From Actinokineospora baliensis (GTDB lineage: Bacteria; Actinomycetota; Actinomycetes; Mycobacteriales; Pseudonocardiaceae), in NCBI RefSeq assembly GCF_016907695.1, contig NZ_JAFBCK010000001.1, positions 4,948,001 to 5,012,000 of the forward strand: a DNA stretch of 64,000 nucleotides, in the 5' to 3' direction. Within the stretch, counting starts at the first letter, position 1. Every line of letters begins with the position of its first letter. Below the pieces are notes generated by a model. That model worked only from the letters and a program-made list of their open reading frames with translations. It was not told the origin of the DNA and searched no databases. Made by a program: the position numbers and the translations under genes. Below are positions 52,951 through 61,554 of the stretch, in pieces.

Positions 52951-53970
52951 ATGGTGTTCCGCGAGCCCGCGTTGACAGCGGGGGAGCGCATTCGGCCTGT
53001 GGTTCCCAAGGTGGGGATCGCGGTCTTCGGGTGCGAGCCGGACGAGGGTGTTGTTTTTCGGGAGTTGGCGCCTCGGTATGGGGCGGTGTTGGCCGTTACG
53101 GAAGCGGCGGTGTCGGAGGGGAATGCGCGGCTGGCGGCCGGGCGGCGGTGTGTCAGTGTGGGGCACAAGGCCCGCGTCGGGGAGGGCGTGCTCCGGGCGC
53201 TGGGTGAAGCGGGCGTGCGCTACCTCTCCACGCGGAGTGTGGGGTACGACCACATCGACGTGGGGTGTGCTGAGCGGTTGGGCATTGTCGTGGGCAACGC
53301 GGCGTATTCGCCGGACAGTGTGGCGGACTACACCGTCATGTTGATGCTGATGGCGGTGCGGCACGCGAAGGCGACCATCAGGCGGGTCGACCTGCACGAC
53401 TACCGGTTGAACCCACTGCGGGGCAAGGAGTTGCGCGATCTGACCGTCGGGGTACTGGGGGTCGGGCAGATCGGTGGCGCTGTTGTCGCGCGGTTGCGGG
53501 GGTTCGGCGGCCGGGTCGTCGCCTGGGATCGGAGTCGGGCTCGGGCGGTCGAGCAGGTTGAACTCGATGAACTGCTGCGGTTGAGCGACATCGTCACGCT
53601 GCACCTGCCGCTCGGCGCGGACACCCACCACCTCCTGAGCGGGGACCGGATCGCCCGGATGAAGCCGGGCGCGTACCTGATCAACACCGGCCGTGGCTCC
53701 CTTGTGGACACTGAGGCGCTGCTCCTGGCCCTGGAGAGCGGTGTGCTGGGTGGCGCCGCGTTGGACGTCGTCGAAGGGGAAGAGGGGATCTTCTACGCCG
53801 ACCGCCGGGGCGGGCCGGTGGGCAACGACGCGCTGGTGCGGCTGCAGCGGCTGCCGAACGTGGTCATCAGCCCGCACACCGCTTACTACACCGACCACGC
53901 GCTGCGGGACGTGGTCGGCAACAGCTTGATGAACTGCGTGAACTTCGAGGTTGGGGAGCGAAATGGATAG
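52951..53970 (+). CDS. vanH: D-lactate dehydrogenase VanH
   Basis: A 339-residue 2-hydroxyacid dehydrogenase that reduces pyruvate to D-lactate for VanA. It shows STRSVGYDHIDV near residue 93, the NAD motif GVLGVGQIGGAV near 167, INTGRGSLVD near 230, and the catalytic His in SPHTAYYT. The start is assigned to ATG 52951; a later start before VPKVGIAVFGCE is also possible. It overlaps vanA by 8 bases, the compact vanHAX order. Confidence 0.93.
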   Translation: MVFREPALTAGERIRPVVPKVGIAVFGCEPDEGVVFRELAPRYGAVLAVTEAAVSEGNARLAAGRRCVSVGHKARVGEGVLRALGEAGVRYLSTRSVGYDHIDVGCAERLGIVVGNAAYSPDSVADYTVMLMLMAVRHAKATIRRVDLHDYRLNPLRGKELRDLTVGVLGVGQIGGAVVARLRGFGGRVVAWDRSRARAVEQVELDELLRLSDIVTLHLPLGADTHHLLSGDRIARMKPGAYLINTGRGSLVDTEALLLALESGVLGGAALDVVEGEEGIFYADRRGGPVGNDALVRLQRLPNVVISPHTAYYTDHALRDVVGNSLMNCVNFEVGERNG

Positions 53971-54982
53971 GATCACCGTCGGGATTCTCTTCGGGGGCGC
54001 CTCCGAGGAACACCCCATCTCGATCAAGTCGGCGCGCGAGGTCGCGAAGAACCTCGATCCGGACAGGTACGAGCCGGTGTGGGTCAAGATCACCGAGGCT
54101 GGCGCCTGGTTGCTGTGCGACGGGCCGGACGACGAGGGCGGTCAGCCGGTGGCGCTGTCGCCGGATCGCGGGGTGCGGGGGCTGCTCGTGTTGCGGGACT
54201 GGCGGTACGAGGTGCTCAAGCTCGACGTCGTCCTGCCGGTGCTGCACGGCAAGCTCGGCGAAGACGGTGCTGTGCAGGGATTGTTGGAGCTGTCCAGCAT
54301 CCCGTACGCGGGCTGTGACGTGCAGAGTTCGGCCCTGTGCATGGACAAGTCCCTGGCCTACGCCGTCGTGCGCGGTGCCGGGGTCGCGACTCCCGGATTC
54401 CAGGTCGTGTTGCCCGGTCAGGACATTGATCCAGACCGGCTCACCTACCCGGTCTTCGTGAAGCCCGCCCGATCCGGGTCGTCTTTCGGTGTCAGCAAAG
54501 TCGCGGGCAAGGACGAGCTCCTGGACGCGGTGAAGGTGGCGCGGCAATACGACTCGAAGGTGCTGATCGAAGAGGCCGTCGTCGGCAGCGAGGTCGGCTG
54601 CGCGATCCTGGGCGACGGCCACGACCTGGTCGCGGGCGAGGTCGACCAGATCACGTTGTCGCACGGTCTGTTCCGGATCCACCAGGAGGACAACCCCGAG
54701 AGCGGATCCGACAACTCGACGGTGACGGTCCCGGCCGACATCCCGCCCGCGTCACGCGCCCTCGTCCAAGCAACAGCGAAGACCGTCTACCGGGCGCTCG
54801 GCTGTCGCGGTCTGTCGCGAGTGGACATGTTCCTCAAGGACGACGCGACAGTGGTCCTCAACGAGGTCAACACCTTCCCCGGCCTGACCTCCTACAGCCG
54901 CTACCCGCGGATGATGGCCGCGGCCGGGATCTCCCTCGCCGAGGTGCTCGACCGGGTCATCGAGTTGGGGCGGGCCAGGTGA
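53963..54982 (+). CDS. vanA: D-alanine-D-lactate ligase VanA-type
   Basis: A 339-residue ATP-grasp ligase. The N-terminal segment has GGASEEH (11-17), the core has DKSLAY, and the C-terminus has NEVNTFPGLTSYSRYPRM. Flanking by VanH and VanX, with the usual overlaps, identifies it as the D-Ala-D-Lac ligase rather than housekeeping Ddl. The product replaces D-Ala-D-Ala in the cell wall and removes the vancomycin-binding site. Confidence 0.93.
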   Translation: MDRITVGILFGGASEEHPISIKSAREVAKNLDPDRYEPVWVKITEAGAWLLCDGPDDEGGQPVALSPDRGVRGLLVLRDWRYEVLKLDVVLPVLHGKLGEDGAVQGLLELSSIPYAGCDVQSSALCMDKSLAYAVVRGAGVATPGFQVVLPGQDIDPDRLTYPVFVKPARSGSSFGVSKVAGKDELLDAVKVARQYDSKVLIEEAVVGSEVGCAILGDGHDLVAGEVDQITLSHGLFRIHQEDNPESGSDNSTVTVPADIPPASRALVQATAKTVYRALGCRGLSRVDMFLKDDATVVLNEVNTFPGLTSYSRYPRMMAAAGISLAEVLDRVIELGRAR

Positions 54983-55587
54983 AGGGTGACTTCGTCTTCG
55001 TCGACGAGGTCGTGACCGGGATCCGCTGGGACGCCAAGTACGCCACCTGGGACAACTTCACCGGTCGACCCGTCGACGGCTACCTGGTCAACCGGGTCGT
55101 CGGCACCGAGGCGCTGTGCGCGGCCCTGCTGACCGCGCAGGAGGAAGCCGCGGTCCTCGGCTACGGCCTGCTCCTGTGGGACGGCTACCGGCCGCAGCGC
55201 GCGGTCGACCGCTTCGTGCGCTGGTCGGAACAACCCGAGGACGGCCGCACAAAGCCGCGCCACTACCCCAACATCGACCGCGCCGCGATGTTCGAGGAGG
55301 GCTACGTCGCGGTGAAATCGGGCCACAGCAGGGGAAGCACGGTCGACCTCACCCTGTACCACCTCGGCACCGGCGACCTCGCCGACATGGGCGGCGGCCA
55401 CGACCTGATGGACCCGATCTCCCACCACGGAGCCGCCGACACCACCCCGGACGCGGCCATGAACCGCGAATACCTGCACCACATCATGGCAGCAGGCGGC
55501 TTCCGCGCCTATGAGCGGGAGTGGTGGCACTACACCCTGTCGGACGAACCCCACCCGGACACCTACTTCGACTTCGCCATCGCATGA
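54979..55587 (+). CDS. vanX: D-Ala-D-Ala dipeptidase VanX
   Basis: A 202-residue zinc dipeptidase that removes residual D-Ala-D-Ala. All key residues fall at the positions known from enterococcal VanX: R71, zinc ligands H116, D123 and H184, and catalytic E181 (SGHSRGSTVD and EWWHY). GTG 54979 overlaps the vanA stop (GTGA). It converges on vanS, 5 bases away. Confidence 0.95.
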   Translation: MKGDFVFVDEVVTGIRWDAKYATWDNFTGRPVDGYLVNRVVGTEALCAALLTAQEEAAVLGYGLLLWDGYRPQRAVDRFVRWSEQPEDGRTKPRHYPNIDRAAMFEEGYVAVKSGHSRGSTVDLTLYHLGTGDLADMGGGHDLMDPISHHGAADTTPDAAMNREYLHHIMAAGGFRAYEREWWHYTLSDEPHPDTYFDFAIA

Positions 55588-55592
55588 GCCGC

Positions 55593-56675
55593 TCACCTGC
55601 TGGCGGGAAGTCGCACCGTGACGCGGAGGCCGCCGTCCGGGCGGGGGGCCAGGGTGAGGGTTCCGTCGTGGGCTTGGGTGATGCTCTTGACGATGGCCAG
55701 GCCGAGACCGACGCCAGCGTGGTCGCTGTGGACCCGCCTGCTGCCCCGCTGGAACGGTTCCACCAGGGTCGTGACCTGGTGGGCGGTGAGCATCGGCCCG
55801 GTGTTCTCGACGGTGAGAGTGACGCCGGTGGGGTCGACGCTGGTGGTGACCACCACCGTGCCGTCCTGGGGCAGGTTGTGGATGATCGCGTTGTGCACCA
55901 GGTTGATCGTCAACTGCAGCAGGAGCGCGTGCGAGCCGGTGGTCGGCGCGAGGTCCCCGGCGGTCTCCAGGGTGACGCCGTTCTTCTCGGCCAGGGGGAG
56001 CAGCGTCTCGGTGGCCTCCTCCGCGGCCAGGGACAGGTCGACGTGTTCTGGGGTGAACGAGCGCTGGTTGGCGCGGCTGAGCACGAGCAGCGCCTCGGTG
56101 AGGTCGATCGCCCGGGAGTTGACGAAGTGCAGGCGTTCGACGAGTTCGCCGGTGTCGCGGTCGCGGTCGTTGCGGGCCACGTCGAGCAGTGCCTGGGTGA
56201 TCGCCAGCGGTGTGCGCAGTTCGTGCGAGGCGTTGGCCGCGAAGCGCCGCTGCTCGGCGTCGTGCGCCTCGATCCTGGTGAGCATGCTGTCGAAGGCGTC
56301 GGCGAGCTCGCGGAACTCGTCGTGGCGGCCTTCCAGGTGGATCCGGTGCGACAGGGAGCCGTTGGCGGCCAGGCGGGTGGCGTGGGTGATGCGGGTCAGC
56401 GGGGCGAGCATGTGGCCTGCCAGGACCCACCCGCCGACCAGGCCGAAGATCAGCAGGAACGCCAGGACGCCGACCGCTTTCGGGGTGAAGGCCGCCTGCA
56501 GGTCCGCGCGGTTGGGCACGAACGGCCCCGGCCTGCCCGGCTCGCCGAGCCACTCGAGGTAGATCACCTCGGGGACGTAGCGCAGCAGGAACACCCACAC
56601 CGCCGCGAGCAGCAGGGCGCCCCCGATCATGAGGAAACCGGCGTAGCTGAGGGCGAGCTTCCAGCGGACGCTCAA
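55593..56675 (-). CDS. vanS: Sensor histidine kinase, VanS-type
   Basis: About 360 residues. It has two membrane helices (8-31 and about 66-88) around a short external loop, a HAMP segment, H151 in NASHELRTP, N262 in the N-box (LVHNAIIHN) and a final GVGLGLAIVKS. TTG 56675 has AGGGAG at good distance; GTG 56699, overlapping vanR, is an alternative. With vanR it faces vanHAX, as in actinomycete resistance clusters. The signal, drug or precursor, is not deducible. Confidence 0.85.
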   Translation of the reverse strand: MSVRWKLALSYAGFLMIGGALLLAAVWVFLLRYVPEVIYLEWLGEPGRPGPFVPNRADLQAAFTPKAVGVLAFLLIFGLVGGWVLAGHMLAPLTRITHATRLAANGSLSHRIHLEGRHDEFRELADAFDSMLTRIEAHDAEQRRFAANASHELRTPLAITQALLDVARNDRDRDTGELVERLHFVNSRAIDLTEALLVLSRANQRSFTPEHVDLSLAAEEATETLLPLAEKNGVTLETAGDLAPTTGSHALLLQLTINLVHNAIIHNLPQDGTVVVTTSVDPTGVTLTVENTGPMLTAHQVTTLVEPFQRGSRRVHSDHAGVGLGLAIVKSITQAHDGTLTLAPRPDGGLRVTVRLPASR

Positions 56676-56685
56676 CCCCGGCTCC

Positions 56686-57363
56686 CTAGGCACCGGCACC
56701 CGGACCGGCGTCGATGCGGTAGCCCGAGCCCGCCACGGTGGCGATGATCCACGGTTCGCCCAGCCGCTTGCGCAGCGCGGAGACGGTGATGCGCACGGCG
56801 TTGGTGAACGGGTCGGCGTTCTCGTCCCACGCCCGCTCCAGCAGCTCCTCGGCGCTGACGACACCGCCTTCCGCGCCGACGAGCACCTCGAGCACGGCGA
56901 ACTGCTTGCGGGTGAGCGCGACGTAATTGCCGTCGCGGTAGACCTCGCGGCGGAACGGGTCGAGCCGGAGCCCGGCGATCTCGCGCACCGGCGGCCGGTT
57001 GTGCGCGCGCCTGCGGTCGAGCGCCCGCAGCCGCAGCACCAGCTCCCGCAGCGCGAACGGCTTGGTGAGGTAGTCGTCGGCGCCGAGGCCGAACCCGCTG
57101 GCCTTGTCGTCGATGCGGTCGGCGGCGGTGAGCATCAGGATCGGCAGGCCGCTGCCGGAGGCGACGATGCTCTGCGCGACCTCGTCACCGGAGGGCCCGG
57201 GGATGTCGCGGTCGAGGATGGCGATGTCGTAGCTGTTGACGCCCAGCAGCTCCAGCGCGGTGTCGCCGTCCCCGGCGATGTCGGCGGCGATCGCTTCCAA
57301 CCGCAGCCCGTCCCGGATGGCTTCGGCCAGGTAGGGCTCGTCCTCGACGATCAGCACGCGCAT
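56686..57363 (-). CDS. vanR: Response regulator, VanR-type (OmpR family)
   Basis: A 225-residue OmpR-type regulator. The receiver has E7-D8, phospho-acceptor D51 (AILDRDIPG) and K101 region (YLTKPF). A C-terminal winged helix follows (LTRKQFAVLEVLVGAEGGVV). It is directly ahead of vanS and probably activates vanHAX. It is divergent from the protease gene at 57487 with a 123-base gap. Confidence 0.88.
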   Translation of the reverse strand: MRVLIVEDEPYLAEAIRDGLRLEAIAADIAGDGDTALELLGVNSYDIAILDRDIPGPSGDEVAQSIVASGSGLPILMLTAADRIDDKASGFGLGADDYLTKPFALRELVLRLRALDRRRAHNRPPVREIAGLRLDPFRREVYRDGNYVALTRKQFAVLEVLVGAEGGVVSAEELLERAWDENADPFTNAVRITVSALRKRLGEPWIIATVAGSGYRIDAGPGAGA

Positions 57364-57486
57364 TGGGCCGATGCTACGAGCAGGTGGGTATCGCGGGCTT
57401 ATCGAGAACGGCGGGTTGTTGGTCCGATCGGGCACCGGCGCCCGGAAGCGGCACCGTGCCGTACGCCGTATCCCTATGCTGCCGTG

Positions 57487-58992
57487 ATGGTCTCCAGGCC
57501 GGACGCGCGGCGGTCGTGGCGGGTCCGCGTGCGGCAGGACCGCACGGGGGAGGTGCTCGGCGCGGGTGTCCTCGTGGACGCCAGGCACGTGCTGACCTGC
57601 GCCCACGTGGTGCGTGACGAGGTCGTTGTGGACATGGTGGGCCTGCCCGGCGGTCGGGTGGTACCGGCGCACCCGGTCGAGGGGCACTACGTCCCCGCGG
57701 TCGACGATCGCGGGGACGTCGCGTTGTTGCGCTTGGACACCCCGCAGCCCGCGGCGGCGGTGGCCCGCCTGCGCCGCGTCGCGCTGACCCCGTCCCGCCC
57801 GGTGAGTGCCCTGGGTTACCCAGGGGGCCTGGACGGTGGGGTGTGGACCCGGATGGTGCTGGTCGGGCCCACCGGGTCGGAGTGGGTGCAACTCAACCTG
57901 CGCTCGTCCACCGAACAGCGGGTGCGAGCGGGCTTCAGCGGCGCCGGGGTCGTCGACGACGAGACCGGGGACGTCTTGGGTGTCGTGGTCGCCGCCAACC
58001 GCGGCGAGTCGGCCAGTCTGGCGTGGATGATCCCCGTGGACGCCGTCGCGGTCCACCTGCCGCTGGTCGGCGGCTGGGTCGTCGGCGAAACGGGGATCGA
58101 CCCCTCGTTCACCGCGATCGGGCGCCCGACCGGTCTGACCGGCGAGGCGTCGCGCTGGCTGGACTGGATCCGCCGCCGCACCGACGGCGCCGTGGTGGTC
58201 ATCGTGGTCGGGGCCGACCGCGAGGCGGTCCGCAAGGCGGTAGCCGCGTCGAGCGGTCCCTCCGACAACGGCAGCGGGCCGGGGGTGGACATCGCCCTGG
58301 ACGTCAACGGCCGCACGGTCGAGGAGGTGGCGCGTCGCGTCGCCGACCGCGCGGGCCTCGTCGTGGGTCCCGACGAGAACGCCAGCGCGCGCCTGCGAGC
58401 GGGAACGCCGCCGATGACGGTGGTGCTCGACGGCGTCGACCGGGCGGTGCACCCGGGTGAACTCGTCGACGGTGTCCTGCGCCCGATCGTCGAGGGCGGC
58501 GGCAGACTCGTCCTGGGCTTCGAGCGAGCGGACTCGCCGAGCCTGGTCGCGGCCCGTGGGCTGGTCGCCGGGGTGGTCGAAGACAGGGTGGCCCGTCTGG
58601 CCGCCCGAGTGGATGCCCTACCCGACGACGTCGAGTGGCGGGTGCGGCTCTCGGCATTGCGCCGGGCAGCGCGAGTCGACCCGGAGCGGGTCGCGGGCGC
58701 GCTCGCCCGGTTCGAACGAGGCCTGCGGCGGGTCGAGGTACAGGTTGGTCACAAGCACGCGGCCGCGGCCCAGGTGGCCGACGACCGCGGGCTGTTGGGG
58801 GCGACTCGCGCCATGGCCAACGAGCGCGGGTACGCCGAACACCCAGGCTTGGCGGCGCGGTACCGAGCGGCCGAGGCCGCACTCAACCGCGACCCGGTCG
58901 ACCCGGCGGCGGTACACGCGGCGGTCCGCGCCTACCAGGCTGAGGTACGCCGCGTGCTGGCCGAAGGGGGGCCTCGTGGTGATGTGCCCTAG
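57487..58992 (+). CDS. Trypsin-like protease with P-loop-free C-terminal domain, intracellular
   Basis: A 501-residue protein with no signal peptide. Residues 10-205 are a trypsin-like (HtrA-type S1) domain with triad H40 (LTCAHVV), D77 (RGDVALL) and S151 (GFSGAG). The remainder carries GAVVVIVVGADREAV and PMTVVLDGVD, which look like degenerate STAND/NTPase strands without a Walker A. Intracellular trypsin-like domains joined to such regions occur in bacterial conflict and signalling systems. Its stop lies inside the first of three tandem repeats that lead to the kinase gene. Confidence 0.78.
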   Translation: MVSRPDARRSWRVRVRQDRTGEVLGAGVLVDARHVLTCAHVVRDEVVVDMVGLPGGRVVPAHPVEGHYVPAVDDRGDVALLRLDTPQPAAAVARLRRVALTPSRPVSALGYPGGLDGGVWTRMVLVGPTGSEWVQLNLRSSTEQRVRAGFSGAGVVDDETGDVLGVVVAANRGESASLAWMIPVDAVAVHLPLVGGWVVGETGIDPSFTAIGRPTGLTGEASRWLDWIRRRTDGAVVVIVVGADREAVRKAVAASSGPSDNGSGPGVDIALDVNGRTVEEVARRVADRAGLVVGPDENASARLRAGTPPMTVVLDGVDRAVHPGELVDGVLRPIVEGGGRLVLGFERADSPSLVAARGLVAGVVEDRVARLAARVDALPDDVEWRVRLSALRRAARVDPERVAGALARFERGLRRVEVQVGHKHAAAAQVADDRGLLGATRAMANERGYAEHPGLAARYRAAEAALNRDPVDPAAVHAAVRAYQAEVRRVLAEGGPRGDVP

Positions 58993-59538
58993 ACCGGGTC
59001 GCGTGGGGACCGGTTGCCGCGACCTGGCGCACCCGGCCGAACGGTCCGCCGCGGTCCCGGTGCGCCGGCCCCGGGCTCCAGGCGCTCCAGCGGCGTGCTC
59101 TTCCCGCCCGAGTACGACTTCTCTTTCGCCGTCGAGGTGCGCCGGGCGCTCGCTGAAGGGGTGGCGTGCGCTAGACCGGGCTGCGTGGGGGAGCCTGGCC
59201 ATTCCGGCTTGGCGGCCCCGGGTGAGCGGCCTACCACCCGGGCGCACTCGGTGCCGAGCCCCGGGCGCTCCCGGCGTGCCAGCGGCGTGTTCCTCCCGCC
59301 CGAGCACGGCCTTCCTCTCGCCCGAAGGGGGACCACGTGGTGACATGCCCTAGACCAGGCTGCGCGGGCGAGATCGACGAGACCGGCTACTGCGACACCT
59401 GTGACCTGGCGCCCCCGGTTGAACGGCCCACCGCCCCGGCGCACTCCTCACCCAGCCCCGGGCCCTCCCGGCGCACCAGTGGTGAGTTCCTTCTGCCCGA
59501 GTACGACTTCCCCTCCGCCGTCGAGCGGGTTCGGGCCG
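58961..59538 (+). repeat. Three imperfect tandem copies of the kinase 5' end
   Basis: Copies begin at about 58961, 59153 and 59321, each 170-215 bases. Shared blocks are CGAAGGGG, then CCTAGACCGGG-like, a Pro/Ser-Arg-rich region, and a block encoding PPEYDF-x-x-AVE. The third copy holds the actual start of the kinase gene. The first two carry frameshifts and a stop, so they look like decayed duplicates. The protease stop codon lies in copy one. Confidence 0.7.
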
Positions 59539-61538
59539 ATATCTCGCGGCCGAGCGGGGCGCGCCGGTGTCCGAACGAGGAGTGTCCGGACCGGTCGAGG
59601 TTGCCCGCCGAGGAGTCCGGCTACTGCCTGGCCTGCGGCAAGCCGTTCTCCTTCGCGCCCAGCCTTGCCCCCGGGACGGTAGTCGAGGACCGCTACCGCG
59701 TGTTGGGCTGCATCGACCACGGCGGGCTCGGGTGGATCTACCTCGCCGAGGCCACCCGCCTGCGCGACAGCCTCTGCGTCCTCAAAGGACTGATCGACCC
59801 GTCGGACGTCGCGTTGGCGGACGCGGAACTGTGGGCGCTCACCGAGATCGATCACCCGAACATCGTGCGGGTGACCGACTTCGTCCAGCACCAGGACCCG
59901 CACACCGGCAGGCCGCGCGGCTACATCGTGATGGAGTACGTGAGCGGTCTGCCGCTGAGCGAGGTGGCGCTGAAGGCGCACAACGGCGAACGGGGGCTCA
60001 GTGAGCCGCTGCGCGCGGAGCACGTGATCACCTGTGTGCTGCAGGTCCTCGCCGCGTTCGACTACCTGCACGGTCGGGGGTTGCTCTACTGCGACCTCAA
60101 GCCAGCCAACGTGATCATGCGGGCGGCGGGGCGGGACAACCGGGTCAAGTTGATCGATCTCGGCGCGGTGCGGCGGGTCAAGGACCCCTCCCGCGGGTCG
60201 ACCGGCACCAAGGGGTTCCAGGTCTCCCCGGCCGAGATCGCCGAGCACGGGCTCACCGTCGCCTCCGACATCCACACCGTCGGCGAGACCCTGCACGTGC
60301 TCTACCGCGCCACCGCCGACCACACCGGGCAGCACCTGACCGCCGTCGAGCACAGGTCGCAGCGCGACAGGACCGCTGTCGGGCTCGCCGCGCTGGAGCG
60401 GGTCTGGAAGCGGGCCACGCACGAGGTGCCCGGTCGCCGGTTCGCTTCCGCGGCGGAGATGGCCGACCAACTGCGCGGGGTGCGACTGGAGATCGCGTCG
60501 TTGCGCGACGGCAGGCCACGACCGGAGCCGTCGACCGTGTTCGCCGCGGTGCCCGATGCGGCCGCCGCGCGGTTGGACGCCGGTCTCGGAGAGGTCCCCC
60601 AGTTGACCCGCTGGACGCGGCGCTCGCGCGCGATCCCGCTGCCCGACCTCGAACTGGCCGTCGACCAGCCCACGCCCGCCGCGGTCGCCATCGGCCTGCC
60701 GGTGCCGAGGGCGTTCGCGGACGATCCCGCCGCGACCGTGCTCGACGCCGCCGTGGCCGACGACCCCGCACGCCTGCTCGTGACCTTGACGGCCATCACC
60801 GAACCGACGGTCGAGACCCACCTCGCCCGCTGCCGCGCGAACCTGGCACTCGAGGACATCGCCGCCGCCGAAGCCGACCTGGCCGCCGCTCGGGCGCGGG
60901 CATCGGACTGGCGGATCGCCTGGCACGACGGACTCCTCAGCTTGGCGAAGGCCGAGACAACCGCGGCCCGGTTCTTCGAAGAGGTCTACCAGTCGCTGCC
61001 CGGGGAGATGGCGCCGAAGCTGGCGCTGGCCTACTGCGCCGAGCGCCAGGGCAACCGGGAGGAAGCCACCCGGCTCTACCTCGCGGTCTGGCGGCGTGAC
61101 CACTCGGTGGCCAGCGCCGCGTTCGGGCTCGTCCGGACCCGCTTGGCCAAGGGAGACCGGGCGGGCGCGGTGGAGCTGCTCGACGAGGTCCCCGCCGAAT
61201 CCCGCCACTACGACGCCGCCAGGGTCGCAGCGGTGCGCGTCCTCAGTGGACTCCTCGCCAACCGCGCCCGCCCCACGGACATCGACCTGCACGCCGCCAC
61301 GACCCGGCTCGACGGCCTCTACCTCGATGGTGGTTCCCGCGCGGGCGAGTCCCGCACCCGGTTGGACACGGTGATCCAGGAGGCCCGGTTCGGGTGCGCC
61401 GCCGACGAACCCGACAGAGACCTGCGCGAGCGGCTTGAGTTGTGCTACCGCGCGCTCGCCCAGCAGGCCACCGACCGCAACGACCACTCCGACCTGGTCG
61501 ACCTGTCCCACCAGTGCCGACCGTTCACCCTCCTCTGA
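59337..61538 (+). CDS. PknG-like serine/threonine protein kinase
   Basis: A 733-residue soluble kinase of PknG layout. Two cysteine pairs C79, C83 and C97, C100 form a rubredoxin-like zinc site. An additional N-terminal knuckle has C4, C9, C19 and C22. The kinase domain has G129-G130, K150 (CVLKG), D253 in YCDLKPAN and D274 (IDLGAV, in place of DFG). A TPR-rich C-terminus follows from about residue 470. GTG 59337 or 59340 starts the gene. PknG controls glutamate metabolism in mycobacteria through GarA. Confidence 0.87.
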   Translation: MVTCPRPGCAGEIDETGYCDTCDLAPPVERPTAPAHSSPSPGPSRRTSGEFLLPEYDFPSAVERVRADISRPSGARRCPNEECPDRSRLPAEESGYCLACGKPFSFAPSLAPGTVVEDRYRVLGCIDHGGLGWIYLAEATRLRDSLCVLKGLIDPSDVALADAELWALTEIDHPNIVRVTDFVQHQDPHTGRPRGYIVMEYVSGLPLSEVALKAHNGERGLSEPLRAEHVITCVLQVLAAFDYLHGRGLLYCDLKPANVIMRAAGRDNRVKLIDLGAVRRVKDPSRGSTGTKGFQVSPAEIAEHGLTVASDIHTVGETLHVLYRATADHTGQHLTAVEHRSQRDRTAVGLAALERVWKRATHEVPGRRFASAAEMADQLRGVRLEIASLRDGRPRPEPSTVFAAVPDAAAARLDAGLGEVPQLTRWTRRSRAIPLPDLELAVDQPTPAAVAIGLPVPRAFADDPAATVLDAAVADDPARLLVTLTAITEPTVETHLARCRANLALEDIAAAEADLAAARARASDWRIAWHDGLLSLAKAETTAARFFEEVYQSLPGEMAPKLALAYCAERQGNREEATRLYLAVWRRDHSVASAAFGLVRTRLAKGDRAGAVELLDEVPAESRHYDAARVAAVRVLSGLLANRARPTDIDLHAATTRLDGLYLDGGSRAGESRTRLDTVIQEARFGCAADEPDRDLRERLELCYRALAQQATDRNDHSDLVDLSHQCRPFTLL

Positions 61539-61554
61539 GCAGATCGGAGACCGA

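Noticed and set aside
50063..57363. Glycopeptide biosynthetic gene cluster around vanHAX
   Set aside because: No peptide synthetase, P450, halogenase or glycosyltransferase gene is present in the window.
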